A stretch of DNA of 64,000 bases, from the NCBI GenBank assembly GCA_024138025.1, contig JAMXBD010002259.1:62001-126000 (forward strand), given 5' to 3'. The notes under the pieces were generated by a model, which was not told the DNA's origin, did no database searches, and saw only the letters and a program-made list of their open reading frames with translations. This document shows positions 24,787 through 35,675 of the stretch, piece by piece (position 1 is the first letter of the stretch; each line of letters starts with the position of its first letter). The DNA is from Combretum micranthum (lineage: Eukaryota > Streptophyta > Magnoliopsida > Myrtales > Combretaceae). The position numbers were made by a program, and so were the translations under genes.

Positions 24787-26001
24787 TTGTGATTCATTTG
24801 TTTGATGCATACACTTGCCTGAATAATTACTTGTTTGACTGAAGTATGTTTAATTGCGTTATGGAAGTATTGCTCACTAAGCTAGTTAGCTTACGCCCCA
24901 TAGTTTCTATCTTTTGCAGCACGACTTTATATGGCTTAGGCCAAGACAGGCTACAGCGCAGGTACCGGAGATAGGAGTTTCCCGTAGAAGTTTAATTCAT
25001 TCCTTTTTGTATAGACTTCCATTGGAAACTAAGGACTCTGGATGACTGTAATAGACTGTTATTCTTTTGCGGGGGAATGCCCCTTAGATTTGTAAACTTT
25101 AACATTATGCGTTTTGATTTATTATCTATGGCTAATGAATGCCTCGTTAAACTGTTTAACTCCATTTGTTGAAGTATTCTATTGTCGTAAAGGAACGCTT
25201 TACATCTACTTAAGACTTCCGAAGGCCCCGGGTAGGGAACTCGAGAGTCTTACTTAGTATGTGGCGGACTGTTACATTTAGAATACCCTACGGGGCGTGA
25301 CACTTGTTATGGTATGGAATTAAGGGAATTCTCACTAAGCTAGGGTAGCTTATACCCCTATAGTTGTTTAAATGAACAGGTTATCTCAAGAATGCAAAGT
25401 GGGGACTAAATTGATTGGAGCCGAGAATGACTCCAAGATTTTGGCAAAGAATACGAATGTTTGAAGTTATCAGTTAGTTTATGATTTGTCTTGTAATAGT
25501 TTATGTAGGGAAGTCTGTGGATGAATGTAATCGAAGTTGAATGATTTGTATTTTGAAGTATAGTGATTTGTATCTGAAGTATAGTAAATTTGTATTTCCT
25601 TTACATTGTTACTCAATTGTATCAACATAAAATGTATCATTCCGATGTGTCTCCTTTATGTGTTAGACGCCTTGTACATAGTATGGAAGCCTTCGCGTGA
25701 CTGACGTGGTCATCCTTAGGCTTTAATATCGTGTACGACGGACTACCACGTTTAGGGTACCCTTCGGGGCGTGACACAAACACCGGTAGTGTAGACTGGT
25801 GTTTTGCCGATGTTGCTTTGCTACTTGAATCCAAATGTGATGATACTTGTCCAAGCTTGTTCTATTCACATTATTTTTCCTTCAAGACCTAAAATATGAT
25901 ATTTAAGCACACTTAATTACCAATTCCTATTGATTTCTATAAAATCCATAACAAATTAACATAGTTTATTCATAAAAGATTGAGTATAATCCATCTTAAC
26001 A

Positions 26002-27562
26002 AAATCACCTACACTTGAACTATTGCTTGTCGTCAAGCAAAACACAAACACAATTGAGATCTATCATGGAGAGTGCTAATTTTCACTTTTATAATTTCAA
26101 GCATCTTCCTTAGATTATGACTTGCATTGCTTGTACCTACCGCTCTAACCAAACTGATTACATGCAATTAGATTACAAAAATCAAAATTTAGTAGCTAAT
26201 CTAGATAAAACAAACTTTAACACACATGTTTACAAAAAGATTCTTTTGTTTAAAAGTAAACACTTAATCCAGTAAGGCAAAATACTCATTTAGACTTCAC
26301 TGGACATTTAGTAGGTATATGCTCTTAGTAGCACAAAGTAAAAGTTTGTGATATCTACCTTTTCCTAGATTTCTCCCTCTTTATTAAAAGTCCAATTTCA
26401 CTTGGGGCTTTTGCATTAATTTCTTTTTCATTTGATACAAGCACTTATTCTCTTTTTGGGAGGTTTTTTTGCCTCCATCTTTTATATTTTCATTTGAACT
26501 TTTGCCTTTCATTCCTTCTCGTTATAGTGAGTTCATTGAGCTGGCACATCCCGAGCTCATCACCCAAGCGACTAGGTTTTAAAGGAACCCCTAAGGACTC
26601 TTCCTCACTGTAACATTTAAGTTTGGAGACACATAACTCAATTACCTGAATTGTTGGAGTATAGGTTATGCTTGATTCTTTCTTTCTTTTCTTTTTGAAT
26701 GCAATATTAATATCAAGACTTTTTTTTATAAAGTATCACTAAATAAAAAGTTTCATCTACCTCTTTCACTAAGTATTGAAAAGCTCTTTAAAAAGAACTC
26801 AAAAAAGTATATACATGCTAACTTTTTCCTAGAAGTAGACTTGTTTATTTTTCACATAAAGACTCGACCTAATCTCAAACTTCCAATTCTAAAGCTAAAT
26901 ATAGGTAAGTTTGATCCTTAAAGATTTTACTACTCGATTTTAACCAAGTATTTAATCACAACAGTAGGTGATTAAGGCACTTAAGCAAGTCAACTTCATT
27001 TGTTATCGATGCTAACAAAAATATTTAGCACAATCTCCAGATTTCATGAAAATTTTAGCCCAAAATTTGCCATATACTTCTTAAGAACAAACAATTTAAA
27101 ATGTGGGTCAACAATTCAACTTAGATGTCTCAGACATGGAAATGATCTCAAAAATTCAGACATCAGTAGACAATAATGCTCAAGTCTCCATTCTCACATC
27201 ATCTTATCCCTTCCCCCACACTTAATTTAAACAGTATCCTCACTATTCCTAATTCAGCTAAAAACAAGAAAGGAGTAAAGACAAAAGTTAAAGGAATAAT
27301 AGTAATTCCCTGATTTATCATTTGAAACGCTTGAATTCCAATCCTTTTCAGCACAAGAGAGAGTCTTCTTTCATATTCAACCTATTCTACAAAATATAAA
27401 TAAAAAAATTAAACTTGTTTTTATTAAACATTGGTTGCCTCCCATGGAGCACTTCTTTATAGTCCTTAGCAGGACTTTTCCATCTCATGCTACTTAAGGA
27501 GGCTCAAAAAGTTGAGATTCCCTCTATCTAGTTCTAGAGTCTCCCTTAAATGTTAATTTCTC
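26002..27562 (-). other. Internal noncoding region of the reverse Athila-like element
   Basis: It lies between the protease (to the right) and the 3' LTR (to the left, ending 26001). It has no long frame and no RT or integrase motifs. About 27187-27450, read in reverse, matches 40888-41157 of the forward Athila element (shared GGGAAGGGATAAGATGATGT-like stretch and AGTGCTCC...GGGAGG), so it is genuine Athila 3' internal sequence rather than host DNA. No strong polypurine tract is visible next to the LTR. Confidence 0.6.
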
Positions 27563-27802
27563 CTAGTAAACTCCAGCTTTTTCACAATCAAGTGCTCTCA
27601 ATAGTTGATCAAAGAAAATATCACTTGAGAGACCTATCCTATCATGCTCCTTATGCTTTCTAACACATTGCATAATCTCTTCATCTCCTCTTTCCAACAC
27701 TATCCTTTGTCCTTTGTCCTTTGTCATTGGTAAGGGCTCTAGCTGTGTCCAAATTTGGTTGTTTAACAAGAAATGGCAATTGTTCAGCATCTTTCATGTC
27801 CT

Positions 27803-28354
27803 TCACTTCAATAGCATATATAGCAAAACACAAGAGACATTAGTAGGACATTTCATGGCATCATCCATATGAAACCTAATTGTTTCACCATCAAATTCCA
27901 TGGTAAGTGTACCATCATGCACATCAATTTTGGTCTTAAATGTTTCAAGAAATGGTCTCCCTAATAAAATCAATGACGAATCAAAAGAATCATCATTATC
28001 TATATCAATCACATAAAAATCAGCAGGGAAAACCAATCCATTTACTTGCACTAAAACATCCTCTAGTACACCATCAGCATAAACATTAGACCTATCAGCA
28101 AGTTGAAGAATTATACCCATTTTTTTCAATGGACCGATATTCAAACTTTGGTAAACAGATAGAGACATAACATTAATTGAAGCTCCAAGGTCACACATAG
28201 CCTTGTCAATCCTAACATTTTCTATCTTACAAGGAATGGTAAACATACCTGGATCCTTGCATTTAGGAGGAAGCTTCTTTTGGAGCATAACTGAAACGTT
28301 CTCACCCATACATATCATTTCATTGCCTTTAAGCTTTTTCTTGTTAGTACACAA
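27803..28354 (-). pseudogene. Athila-like retroviral aspartic protease
   Basis: Open stretch of 183 codons with the retropepsin fold signature. The substrate region reads PPKCKDPGMFTIPCKI, and the active site is in CDLGASINVMSLSVY (DLGA instead of the usual DTG/DSG, as known in Athila elements). LQLADRS and GVLEDVLVQV follow, then the C-terminal LILLGRPFLETFKTKIDV motif. It would cut the Gag-Pol polyprotein. It follows gag on the reverse strand. After it, only a short frame (27790-27563) remains before noncoding DNA, and no RT follows. Confidence 0.88.
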
Positions 28355-30066
28355 ATCCTTAAGAAACTTAGCATATCAAGGAATTTGTTTAATTGCATCA
28401 AGTAGTGGAATATTTACCTCAACCTTACGCAAAGTTTCAAGGATCTCCTTTTCTTCCTCATCTTTCTTGGACTTGGCTAATCCGGAAGGAAAAGCAGGTG
28501 TTAGAACCATTGCTTTGGGTGGTTCAACTGAAGTTCCTCCACTTTGATTGTCTTAAACGTGTGGGGTCATTTCCTTTTCTTAATCTCTTGCTCCAAGTTG
28601 GTCCGATGTGCTTTCTTGCTGGGTTCCTGCAATTCTTTTCTAGATCCCATAGTAATTGCACTAACATTGTGCATCGCGTTAGTAACAGTCTGAGAAGGCA
28701 ATTTACCATGAGATTCTATCCTACTTATAGGAGATGAAAGATGGCTTATCTGATTATCCAAGTTTTGAATGCTTTGTTTTATCTCATCCTAAAACTACTT
28801 TGTGTTAACAGCAAGGGATTTTACAATTTCTTTTAGAGATATACCCAAACTTGAAGAAACTTGTGGTACAGAAGTTGGGGGCCTTGACGGATATTGTTGG
28901 AAGTTCTATGGTTTAGGTCCATAGTTGAAATTAGGATTATCCCTCCATCTAGGATTGTAAGTATTGGAATAAGGATCATATTTCCTTTGTGGTGGTCCTG
29001 GAAATCCTCCTACTGCATTGGCATGTTCATGTGAGTCCTCTTGAAGTGTAGGGCACATATCTGTGGGATGGCTAGAAGCAGCACAAATTCCACAAGCTTT
29101 GACCTATTATTGATTTCCTATAGCTATTTGTTGAATGAGAGAGGTTTGATTGGGGATTTGATTTTCAAGATGAGAAACATTTACCTCGTTAACTTTCCTT
29201 GTTGAGGAATCATATCAGAATCTAAATTGTTGTGAATTTGCAGCCATAAGAGAAATCAATTTCCTAGCCTGGCCAGGGGTTTTGTCCATTATAACACCTC
29301 CACTAGCTGCATCCATCATTTTCCTCTCCAAAGGAAGCAATCCTTCATAAAAGTAATGGATGAGGAGTTGTTCAGATTTCCATGTTGTGGGCAACTTGCA
29401 CACAATTGCTTGAACCTCTCCTAATATTCATGAAAGTTCTCTATATCACTCTGTTTAATTTCACAAATTTCCCTCCTTATGTTAGCAGCTCTAGTAGCAG
29501 GAAAAAATTTGTCCAGGAAAAACTTGACAAAATTTGTCCAGGTGGTGATAGAACCTAGAGGCAGATAAAATAGCCAATCCTTTGCTCTATCTCTTAAGGA
29601 GAATGGGAAGGCACGCAACTTGATTCGTTCCTCAGTTACTCCTTGCGGCCTCATACTAGAGAAAACCACATGGAATTCCTTCAAGTGTTTATGAGGATCT
29701 TCATTTTCAAGGCCATGGAAAGTGGGTAGCAGATGAATCAAGCCAATTTCAACTCAAAAGTGACATCTAATTCTGGATATTGAATGCACAATGGTTGTTG
29801 AGTCACATTTGGTGTAGCCAATTGTCTTAATGTCCTCTCTTGATTGGCCATTTCTTGTTCTTCTTCAGATTCTTCTTTTTCAGACTCACTGGGTGGATCA
29901 GTAAAGGCAAGTGCTTGGTTTAGTCCAGAAGATGAAGATTTTATGGCATCTTTTGCATGTAGTTTGGCTTCTTTGTGCCAGTCCCTGAATGTCTTCTCAA
30001 TTTCTGGATCAAATTCAATGTCACCTGTATGAGAAGAACGAGTCAAAAAAGAAAATAGAAATAAAC
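28355..30066 (-). pseudogene. Athila-like gag, reverse strand
   Basis: Gag of the reverse Athila-like element. In order it has IEFDPEIEKTFRDW, an acidic stretch (SESEKEESEEEQE), MANQERTLRQLA (ATG at 29851), and the gag core (FHGLENEDPHKHLKEF, LRAFPFSLRDRAKDWLFYLP, FVKFFLDKFFPATRAANIRR, HYFYEGLLPLERKMMDAASGG). One zinc knuckle-like segment follows (CGICAASSHPTDMCP, near 29095-29050), then AVGGFPGPPQRKYDPYSNTYNPRW. Frames shift near 29740 and 29410. TAG codons replace Gln in at least three places (for example KP*NFQQYP). It is the same family as the forward gag at 7587-8251. Confidence 0.87.
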
Positions 30067-30079
30067 TTTTGAAATTAAT

Positions 30080-30096
30080 CCCTGGCAATGGCGCCA
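30080..30096 (-). other. Primer binding site, Asp-tRNA type
   Basis: On the reverse strand TGGCGCCATTGCCAGGG sits six bases inside the LTR end. It is one to two bases from the Athila consensus complementary to tRNA-Asp. Confidence 0.8.
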
Positions 30097-30102
30097 AAAA
30101 TT

Positions 30103-31484
30103 TGATGGGTGTCGAATCCAACAAATTTATTTTCCTACTCTCAAAATTTAAATAACTTATATATAGCAGTGAACAGGGTCAATCCTCAAAGATTGGTTAG
30201 ATTTATTTCTATTCAGAAGCTCTGACAAACTATCTCTCCTTACTTTTTCGATAATCAAGATAAAATCTTTGATTATTTCCCTTATCAATTAAACAACCCT
30301 AAATAGGCTCTTAAAGTTTAATCTATGAACAACATTAAGAATAAGAGAGACCACTAATTTAGATTAACAAATCATAAGATGATTCATTTAAATCAGATTA
30401 TATATCTCCATAATACAATCAATCATCTATCTCACAATCAATCATGTTATTATACCACAATCATTAGTATAATCAAACAATTACGGATTTGATTTTCTAA
30501 TTGGTAAAAATTACCTTGCCAATTAAATAAACAGGCCCTAGTTTGCATCAATCAAACAAGATAATAATAACAAAACAAACAAGAGATATATAAATATCTA
30601 AAACAAAGGATAGATCAAAATAACTTAATTTGATCTCACAATCCATATAGAAACGAGTCTTGCGACAAACCCTTGGCTGGAAAACACAAATTAGCCTCTC
30701 ATATCTATAGAAATCTCTCTAGGGTCTTCTTATGTCTAAAGGATCATATCTGGTTTTTTAGAAATATGGAAAAGAATGAATTCCCAAAGCAATAACATCG
30801 GGCATTTGTAGAAGAAGAATAGGGAATTTCAATCGCCCCATCGTACGCTGACCGTTTCAACATGTATGCCAGCGGTGTAGACATCCGACATTGGATAATA
30901 ACAAAGAAATACTGGCAGCGTTGATTTAGAAATTGCAGCGGCGTTAAAGAATTTGTTACTGTGCATTGCCTACATCGCTTCAACGCCGATGATGTTTAAT
31001 CTCTAAAAGCCAATGGAGGTTGTTTGAAGATAAGCGCTGGTGAAATCATATGAAGTAACACTAATAGCGTTCGAATGGCTTTTAAATTTTCACTACTGTG
31101 ACTATGTGCACCAGCTATATGCCGACGGCAGATAATCCTTGTTTGTCGGCATTTGATCATTTTCTTCAAGGCTGATGGATTCTTGTTTCAAAGCTGGTAG
31201 TGTTATCTGTTCCAATTGCAAGCATTGGATGATATGTGTTAAAGGCCGCTTGTTTACTATACTAGATACCGGTTGTATAGACTGGTGTTTTGCCGGTATT
31301 GCTTTGCTACTTGAATCCAAATGTGATTACACTTGTCCAAGCTTGTTCTATTCACATTATTTTTCCTTCAAGACCTAAAATATATTTAAGTATACTTAAG
31401 TACCAATTCCTATTGATTTCTATAAAATTCATAACAAATTAACATATTTTATTCATGAAAGATTGAGTATAATCTGTCTTAACA
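30103..31484 (-). mobile_element. Athila-like 5' LTR, reverse
   Basis: In sense it runs from TGTTAAGACAG (31484) to GACACCCATCA (30103), next to the PBS. It pairs with the split LTR at 15998-26001. It has lost about 200 bp near 30218 relative to that copy and carries the GC-rich motif cluster (about 30800-31300). Its outer end abuts forward pol sequence (TTGTTCCTAAAG), so the reverse element was inserted into a forward Athila pol. Confidence 0.85.
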
Positions 31485-32700
31485 TTGTTCCTAAAGAACA
31501 GGGCTTGAATGTAATAAAAAATTCTGATAGTGAGTTAGTACCTACTTGTTTTCAAATTGGATGGAGGGTTTGTGTTGATTATAGAAAGTTAAATGCATCT
31601 ACTAGAAAAAGATCATTTCCCTTTTTCCTTTTATTGATCAGATGCTTGAAAGATTAGGTGGTCATTCTCACTACTATCGCCTTGATGGCTATTTAGGTTT
31701 TCATCAAATCCCAGTTGCACTTAAAGATTGGGAGAAAACCACATTCACATGTCCATTTGGAACTTTTGCTTATAGAAGGATGATATTTGGACTTTGTAAT
31801 GCCTATGCCACATGTCAAATATGTATGGTTAGTATATTTTCAAATTGTGTGGAAAATATCATAGAAGTCTTCATAGATGACTTTACTATCTATGGTAACA
31901 CATTTGATTCATGCCTTACTAACCTTACAAAAGTGCTTACAAGATGGATAGAATCTAACCTAGTTCTGAATTATGAAAAGTGCCATTTTACGGTTGATCA
32001 AGGTCTTATTCTAGGGAACATCGTATCTTCTAGGGGACTTGAAGTTGATAAGGCTAATATAGAAGTGATTAAATCCTTGCCTTACCCCGTAAATGTACGG
32101 GAAGTTCGTTCTTTTTTTGGAAGTGCAGATTTTTATAGGCTCTTTATCAAGGATTTTTTCAAGATCACTCAACCCCTATGTAGATTGTTGTAGAAAGATG
32201 TGGTGTTTGAGTTTGATGAAGCCTGTAAGCATGCTTTTGACAAGCTTAAGGAAAAGTTGACTTCCACTCCAATTATCAAACCATCTGACTGGACCTTTCC
32301 TTTTGAGATCATATGTGATGTAAGCAATAATGCAATTAGTGCTGTCCTTGGCCAAAGAGTTGGAAAAGCTCCTCACCTCATTTGTTATGCCTCAAGGACA
32401 CTGACAGTGCACAATCAAATTATTCAACAACGGAAAAAGAACCTTTAGATGTTGTTTTTACTTTAGAAAAATTTCATTCTTACTTACTTGGCACTAAAGT
32501 GATTGTGTATTCTAATCATGCAGCTCTTAAATACCTGCTCTCAAAGAAGGAAGCGAAGCCAAGGCTTATCAGATGGATACTGTTATAAGTTTGATTTGGA
32601 GATACAGGATAGGAAAAATATAGAAAATTTAGTTGTAGACCACCTCAGTAGAATACCCACAAGTGAAGAGCTGGGCCCATTGCAAGATGATTTTCCAGAT
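31485..32700 (+). pseudogene. Athila-like reverse transcriptase and RNase H, forward
   Basis: RT begins abruptly at IVPKEQGLNV, so its 5' part and the protease are missing. Motifs are WRVCVDYRKLNAST, YRLDGYLGFHQIPV, TCPFGTFAYRRMIFGLCNA, the catalytic VFIDDFTIYG (near 31871) and GNIVSSRGLEVDKA. VREVRSFFGSADFYRLFI then leads into RNase H: FEIICDVSNNAISAVLGQ, TEKEPLDVVF and VYSNHAALKYLL, where family members have YTDHAALK, so one acidic residue is Asn. VDHLSRIP marks the end. Frames break at about 31640, 32190 (TAG for Gln in CRLLQKD), 32446 and 32590. Confidence 0.88.
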
Positions 32701-34020
32701 GAACATCTCTTTTTTATTCAAATAACAATTCCTTGGTATGCAGATATTGTTAACTATTTAGTTGCTAGAACATTGCCAAGTGATTTGTCTAGAACTTAAA
32801 AAGATAAAATCAAAAGTGATGCTAAATACTATATTTGAGATGACCCTTATATGTGAAAACATTGTTCTAATCAAATCATTGGAAGGTGTATTTCTCAAGA
32901 GGACATTCCTTCTGTTTTGCAATTCTATCATTCTTATGTATGTAGAGGACACTTTGGTCCAAAGAGAACGCTCACAAGGTATTAGAGTGTGGATTGTTTT
33001 GGCCTTTTCTATTCCGTGTTTCTTATGTGTTTTGTAAATCTTGTGAAAGATGCCAAAAGGTTAGAAATCTAGGACATAAGATCAAATGCCCCTTACCCTT
33101 ATTCTTGTTTGTGAAATCTTTGATGTTTAGGGTATAGATTTTATGGGTCTTTTTCCTCCCTCTTTTGGGAATGCTTATATTCTTCTTGCTGTAGATTATG
33201 TATCAAAGTATGTAGATGCTAAGGCTACCCGAACTAACGATGCTAAAGTTGCTGTAGATTTTGTCAAGTCTCATATCTTTGCTAGGTTCGAGATGCCAAA
33301 AGTTCTAATTAGTGATCGTAGTAACCGTTTTTGCAATAGAATGGTGGAAGCTCTATTGAAGAAATACAAAGTCACCTATCGCACTTTCACAGCATATCAT
33401 CCATAGACAAATGGATTGGCTAAGGTATCCAACCAAGAAATCAAGTCTATTCTTGAAAAGACTATCAATCCGAATAGAAAAGATTGGAGTACAAGGCTTA
33501 ATGATGCATTGTGGGCCTATCGAATAGCTTACAAGACTCCTATAGGTATGTCTCCTTACCATCTGATATTTGGAAAGCCATGGCATCTTCCTGTTGAGTT
33601 AAAGCAGGGCTTACTGGGTTGTGAAACAATGTAATATGAGATTGTATGAGGCAGGTGAACATAGGAAACTTCAGTTGTGAGAACTTGAGGAGATCTGCCA
33701 TGATGCTTCTGAAAATTCAAGGATTTACAAGGAAAAGACAAACTTTTCTTGACCAAATGATTGCAAAGAAAAACTTTTTTGTTGGTCAAAAAGTTTTACT
33801 TTATCACTCTCGATTAAAATTGTTTCCTATTAAATTGAGATTTAGGTGGGTTGGACCTTTTGTTGTTACTAATGTGTTTCCTCATGGTGCAGTTGAGATT
33901 CAAAGCCTTGAAACTGGTAAAGGTTTTAAAGTTAATGGTCATCGCTTGAAACCTTTCTGCGAAGGTTTTCTAGTGTACAATGTTGAAGAAACTAGTTTGG
34001 AATGTCCTAATTACAAGTGA
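32701..34020 (+). pseudogene. Athila-like integrase, forward
   Basis: Integrase of the same element. The N-terminal zinc region is scrambled (SYVCRGHFGPKRT... then SCERCQK can be traced at 32930-33060). The core has DFMGLFPPSFGN (first Asp) and VLISDRSNRFCN (second Asp). [19 protein letters not shown] has TAG for Gln, and Lys where the family has the catalytic Glu. [30 protein letters not shown] follows, then after a frame break the C-terminal [28 protein letters not shown] and [12 protein letters not shown]. The stop at 34018 leads into noncoding sequence ending GTAGGAGG, the target of the next solo LTR. Confidence 0.87.
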
Positions 34021-35058
34021 GAGCAGCTAAGTCTAGCCAAAGACATTAAAGAAAAGTGCTCCGTAGGAGGTGATAAAGTCATATGTCATACAACTTTCAT
34101 TGGGCAATTGGTGCATAATTTTTATTAATCTTTATAAAAATTGCAATAATTGGTACTTGGATGTGTTTAATTTAATGTTTCAGGTTAAAATGGAACATGG
34201 GAATCAAAGAGATTGAATTTAAGGAATTTGAGCAAGATTTATCCAAGAAAATCATTGAACACTAGCTAAGTATCAAAGGAGCACCGCCGGCCTTGAACAG
34301 AGCAAAATGCGGGCCTTGAACAGAAACAAATGTCAGCAAATTTTCCAAATATGCCATCGGCATTATGCTGGCCTTATTGAGGAACAAAATACAAAAGATT
34401 AGAGCCGACATCAACATAGGCGGCTTTCAAGAAGAAATCAAGTGGCTTTGAAGTTTTTGAAGCTACGCCGACAATTCTGGAATGTACGCCACTAGCCTTG
34501 AGGTGGTGTTAAGGGAAGATCAATAGCCAATTTTAAACACTAGCATGAATGTCACACCCCGAAGGGTACCCTAAACATGGCAGTCCACCGTACACAATAT
34601 TAAAGCCTAAGAATGACCACCTCAGTCACGCGAAGGCTTCCATACTATGTACAAGCCGTCTAACACATGGAGGAGACTCATCGGAGTAATGTATTTTATG
34701 TTGATACAACTTGAGAACAATGTAAAGGAAATTCAATTCACTATTCTTCAAAATACAACTCATTAACTTCAATTACAATTCATCAAAAGATTCTACTACA
34801 TAAACTATTACAAGGCAAATAATGAAACCTAGCTAATAACTTCAAACATTCTTATTCTTTGCCGAACTCCGGAGGTCATGTTCGGCTCCAACCATCTTGG
34901 TCCCCACTTTGCATTCTTGCGATAACCTGTTCAATTAATCAACTATTGGGGTATAAGCTACACTAGCTTAGTGAGAATTCCCTTAGTTCCGTACCATAAC
35001 AAACAAGTTATTAATCAATCATATGCTATGCATGAACAAACACGTGAGCAAGCAATTA

Positions 35059-35106
35059 TGCATGGGTATCCGGAACCCACACACAGAACAGATTTACGCC
35101 CTCCGT
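35059..35106 (-). other. Conserved LTR hairpin pair, copy 6
   Basis: In LTR sense ACGGA pairs TCTGT (one G-U) around GGGCGTAAA (35106-35088). TGTGTGGG pairs CCCATGCA with two wobbles around TTCCGGATA (35083-35059). Confidence 0.62.
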
Positions 35107-35605
35107 ATCTTGGGTTAGGAATGGTATTGAGTCTACACGACCGCATCTAGTCCCCAAGCCCTCGGCTCTTAGCACTCGACTCGGCTAGGCTCATCCAAGA
35201 ATGCATCCACATGCGCCTTAGTACCCCTGAATGAGCTCTGGCACCGGGTTCGTTATCCAAACGAGTCATCCACGGACCATACTGATCGACCGTAGGAGTA
35301 GCATGCTACCAAATGCAATATGTCCAATGCGATGCATGACCAATTTAATTTTTGCTTAGGTCAAAATATTTATACATTCTTTAGAGTGACCAATCCATAT
35401 CACACATATAACATAAATAATATGAACGGTGCAGTTATCCAATCAAATCGTGGTTTCGATATGCTTTAGTATTCTTTGGCACACATTCATCACAGTCTCA
35501 TCATATATCCCATCCCCATCCATATCGATTTTTATCTTGTTCCTATAGTTCTAATGCAACTAACTATAATCACAATCAAGGTAACAAAACAAGGAGAAAA
35601 CTCAC

Positions 35606-35675
35606 TCAGCCATTGGATCACCAGTCTTCTAGTAATAATAATCCGGTGGTAGCGAATTGTCGATCTCGGGATCTC
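35606..35675 (-). other. Conserved exon-like block in LTR, copy 5
   Basis: In LTR sense TTTTTTTAG precedes 70 nt ending GGCTGA before GTGAGT. One frame reads GDPEIDNSLPPDYYY and stops. Confidence 0.5.

Larger units (their letters stand above)
21887..25302 (+). mobile_element. Chromovirus-type solo LTR nested in a related solo LTR, TSD CTTGT
   Basis: It starts TGTAAACCCCGG and ends CGGGGCGTGACA; CTTGT is at 21882-21886 and 25303-25307. It is the same subfamily as 60226-63624. Order in LTR sense: (CA)n at 22468-22486 next to GGCCGGCGCCCC, a TA-rich TATA-like box at 22572-22580, a CT-rich leader, donor-like GTATGT at 22735, three degenerate repeat units, the exon-like block at 24201-24268, a 30-bp tandem repeat at 24581-24670 and the hairpin pair at 24737-24786. 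No coding capacity. Confidence 0.93.
17324..25776 (+). mobile_element. Chromovirus-type solo LTR, about 5.0 kb, holding a nested LTR, TSD CAAAC
   Basis: It starts TGTAAGCCCTGG and ends CGGGGCGTGACA, with CAAAC at 17319-17323 and 25777-25781. The element closes perfectly only when 21887-25302 plus one CTTGT is removed. It is the same subfamily as the reverse copy at 34550-39414. In LTR sense it has a CT-rich leader up to a donor-like GTAAGT at 19041, a 2.1 kb intron-like stretch made of degenerate tandem units (19469-20640), the exon-like block at 21194-21263, the hairpin pair at 21768-21815, and the polyadenylation-side end at 25303-25776. There is no coding sequence. The long frame at 18660-19031 is a CT-rich leader, not a gene. 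Confidence 0.92.
15998..26001 (-). mobile_element. Athila-like 3' LTR, reverse, split by nested solo LTRs
   Basis: Reverse-strand LTR in two parts, 15998-17323 and 25782-26001, separated by the nested element 17324-25776 and its CAAAC duplication. It matches the LTR at 30103-31484: both share CTATATAGCAGTGA in plus orientation, GATTGGTTAnATTTATTTCT, the CTGGC/CAGCG motif cluster, and the outer end CATCTTAACA. About 28 bp at its left end (TGATGGGTGTC...) is missing where the chromovirus LTR ends at 15997. It keeps about 200 bp (near 16090-16300) that the other LTR has lost. An (AGG)n run sits at 16096-16120. Confidence 0.8.

Noticed and set aside
30744..31378. Small frames on both strands around 30744-31378
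   Set aside because: They fall in the GC-rich motif cluster of the Athila LTR and are not conserved in the other LTR copies.
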